This document shows positions 5,815 through 6,219 of a stretch of 6,219 nucleotides of DNA, one piece after another. The first letter of the stretch is position 1, and each line of letters starts with the position of its first letter. Below the pieces are notes generated by a model. The model worked only from the letters and a program-made list of their open reading frames with translations. It was not told where the DNA came from and did not search any database. The stretch lies in contig JAISRV010000302.1 of the NCBI GenBank assembly GCA_031273445.1, positions 1 to 6,219 of the forward strand, in the 5' to 3' direction. Source of the stretch: Candidatus Adiutrix sp. (GTDB lineage Bacteria > Desulfobacterota > Desulfarculia > Adiutricales > Adiutricaceae). The position numbers were made by a program, and so were the translations under genes.

Positions 5815-6067
5815 AGTTTGGCACGACCGGGCTTGGGATGAATACATGCGCTGGCAAACGCAAGACAGAAAAACTCTTAAACGAATCAATGGCATTTTGA
5901 AGGATATAGACCGTTCCCCTTTTTCCGGCATTGGTAAGCCGGAACCGTTAAAACATGAAAGGCGCGGTTTTTGGAGCAGACGCATTGACGATGTGAACAG
6001 GATTGTCTACAAGGTGGAAAACGAACAGATAGTTATCGTCCAGTGCGGGACGCATTACGATGATTAG
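5807..6067 (+). CDS. yoeB: YoeB/Txe-family mRNA interferase toxin
   Basis: This 86-residue protein is a RelE-fold endoribonuclease that cleaves mRNA on the ribosome and stops translation. It aligns without gaps to E. coli YoeB as remembered (84 residues), sharing KRIN, the segment GKPEPLKH (43-50) and GFWSRRI (54-60), then RIVY (65-68). The catalytic residues fall at identical numbers: Glu46, Arg65, His83 and Tyr84, so the toxin looks active. Two extra Asp residues follow the conserved HY end. The ATG at 5807 is preceded by GAGG (5797-5800) with 6 nt spacing and overlaps the antitoxin stop by 8 nt, coupling synthesis so that antitoxin is made first. The unusual point is the partner: the well-studied YoeB antitoxin is YefM (Phd/YefM fold), whereas the neighbour here is a ribbon-helix-helix RelB/DinJ protein. 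Confidence 0.93.
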   Translation: MNKVWHDRAWDEYMRWQTQDRKTLKRINGILKDIDRSPFSGIGKPEPLKHERRGFWSRRIDDVNRIVYKVENEQIVIVQCGTHYDD

Positions 6068-6076
6068 AGATTCTAA

Positions 6077-6160
6077 CCAGGGCGCCGCCCTGGACCCGCG
6101 AGCCGCGGCGACGGCTCAGCCCGCGCTTCTTTCCGCGCCGTGGCGGGGCTGTCTGCCCCG
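6077..6160. repeat. Three consecutive inverted repeats downstream of the toxin gene
   Basis: Ten nucleotides after the toxin stop, CCAGGGCGCCGCCCTGG (6077-6093) is a near-perfect palindrome, folding as a 7-bp stem with a 3-nt loop. GAGCCG and CGGCTC (6100-6105, 6112-6117) form a second stem, and CGGGGC and GCCCCG (6144-6149, 6155-6160) a third, running directly into dispersed-repeat copy B. None is followed by a T-run. They may slow or end transcription or protect the 3' end, but this is inference. G+C returns to the high host level here, marking the right edge of the AT-richer toxin-antitoxin segment. Confidence 0.55.
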
Positions 6161-6217
6161 GCCGACCAAAAGCCGCCCGCCGACCAAGCCTCTACGGATC
6201 GGATGCGGAGCATCCGG
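6156..6217 (+). repeat. Dispersed intergenic repeat, copy B, with terminal CGGATGC/GCATCCG hairpin
   Basis: This is the second copy of the element at 3236-3298, in the same orientation and about 2.9 kb away. Differences are a three-base change (GCC to AAA), three single substitutions and loss of one T in the hairpin loop. The hairpin is better here: CGGATGC (6200-6206), loop GGA, GCATCCG (6210-6216), 7 bp against 6 in copy A. The window ends 2 nt later, so the element may continue. Retention of the stem while the loop changes suggests the fold matters. Confidence 0.7.
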
Positions 6218-6219
6218 GG

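Noticed and set aside
3236..6217. Composite transposon bounded by the two repeats
   Set aside because: No transposase is present, the copies are short with internal hairpins rather than terminal inverted repeats, and no target-site duplication was seen.

Overview
The window is a GC-rich chromosomal segment from a Gram-negative bacterium. One hand-counted 60-base stretch in the aminotransferase gene is about 68% G+C. The gene families (ArgC, BioY, a nucleotide-sugar SDR with a DegT aminotransferase, CorA, a PotD-like exported binding protein, a YoeB toxin) and the codon use would suit a proteobacterium in the broad sense, possibly Desulfobacterota. That lineage guess is weak and is not decided by any marker here.

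Region 1 (1-3142, + strand) is one compact, probably co-transcribed block. It holds the last 64 residues of ArgC (arginine biosynthesis), then bioY (S component of a biotin ECF transporter), an extended-SDR NAD-dependent epimerase/dehydratase, and a DegT/DnrJ/EryC1/StrS aminotransferase. Gaps are 12, 4 and 15 nt. The last two genes look like a sugar-nucleotide pair feeding glycan synthesis; argC and bioY have no obvious metabolic link to them. The operon promoter lies upstream of the window.

Region 2 (3143-3317) is a 175-nt gap between convergent genes. It contains imperfect ~24-nt tandem repeats with GGCC-N3-GGCC cores, then a ~63-nt dispersed element ending in a GGATGC/GCATCC hairpin. A second, same-orientation copy of that element closes the window (6156-6217).

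Region 3 (5308-3318, - strand) is a two-gene unit: an exported PotD/PotF-type polyamine-binding protein followed after 5 nt by a CorA-family metal transporter. Its likely promoter (TGGACA, 17 nt, TATAAA) lies at 5384-5412. No ABC permease or ATPase is present.

Region 4 (5426-6067, + strand) is a type II toxin-antitoxin module, visibly poorer in GC (about 42% in one 60-base stretch of the antitoxin). An 88-residue RelB/DinJ-type ribbon-helix-helix antitoxin overlaps an 86-residue YoeB toxin by 8 nt, with its own promoter (TTGAAA, 17 nt, TATTAT) and a strong Shine-Dalgarno. The pairing is notable because the textbook YoeB partner is YefM, from an unrelated antitoxin family. The YoeB active-site residues are intact.

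Region 5 (6068-6219) is non-coding: three consecutive inverted repeats, then dispersed-repeat copy B. Nothing in the window is clearly an undescribed system. The best leads are the RelB-YoeB pairing and the dispersed repeat that brackets corA-potD-TA.
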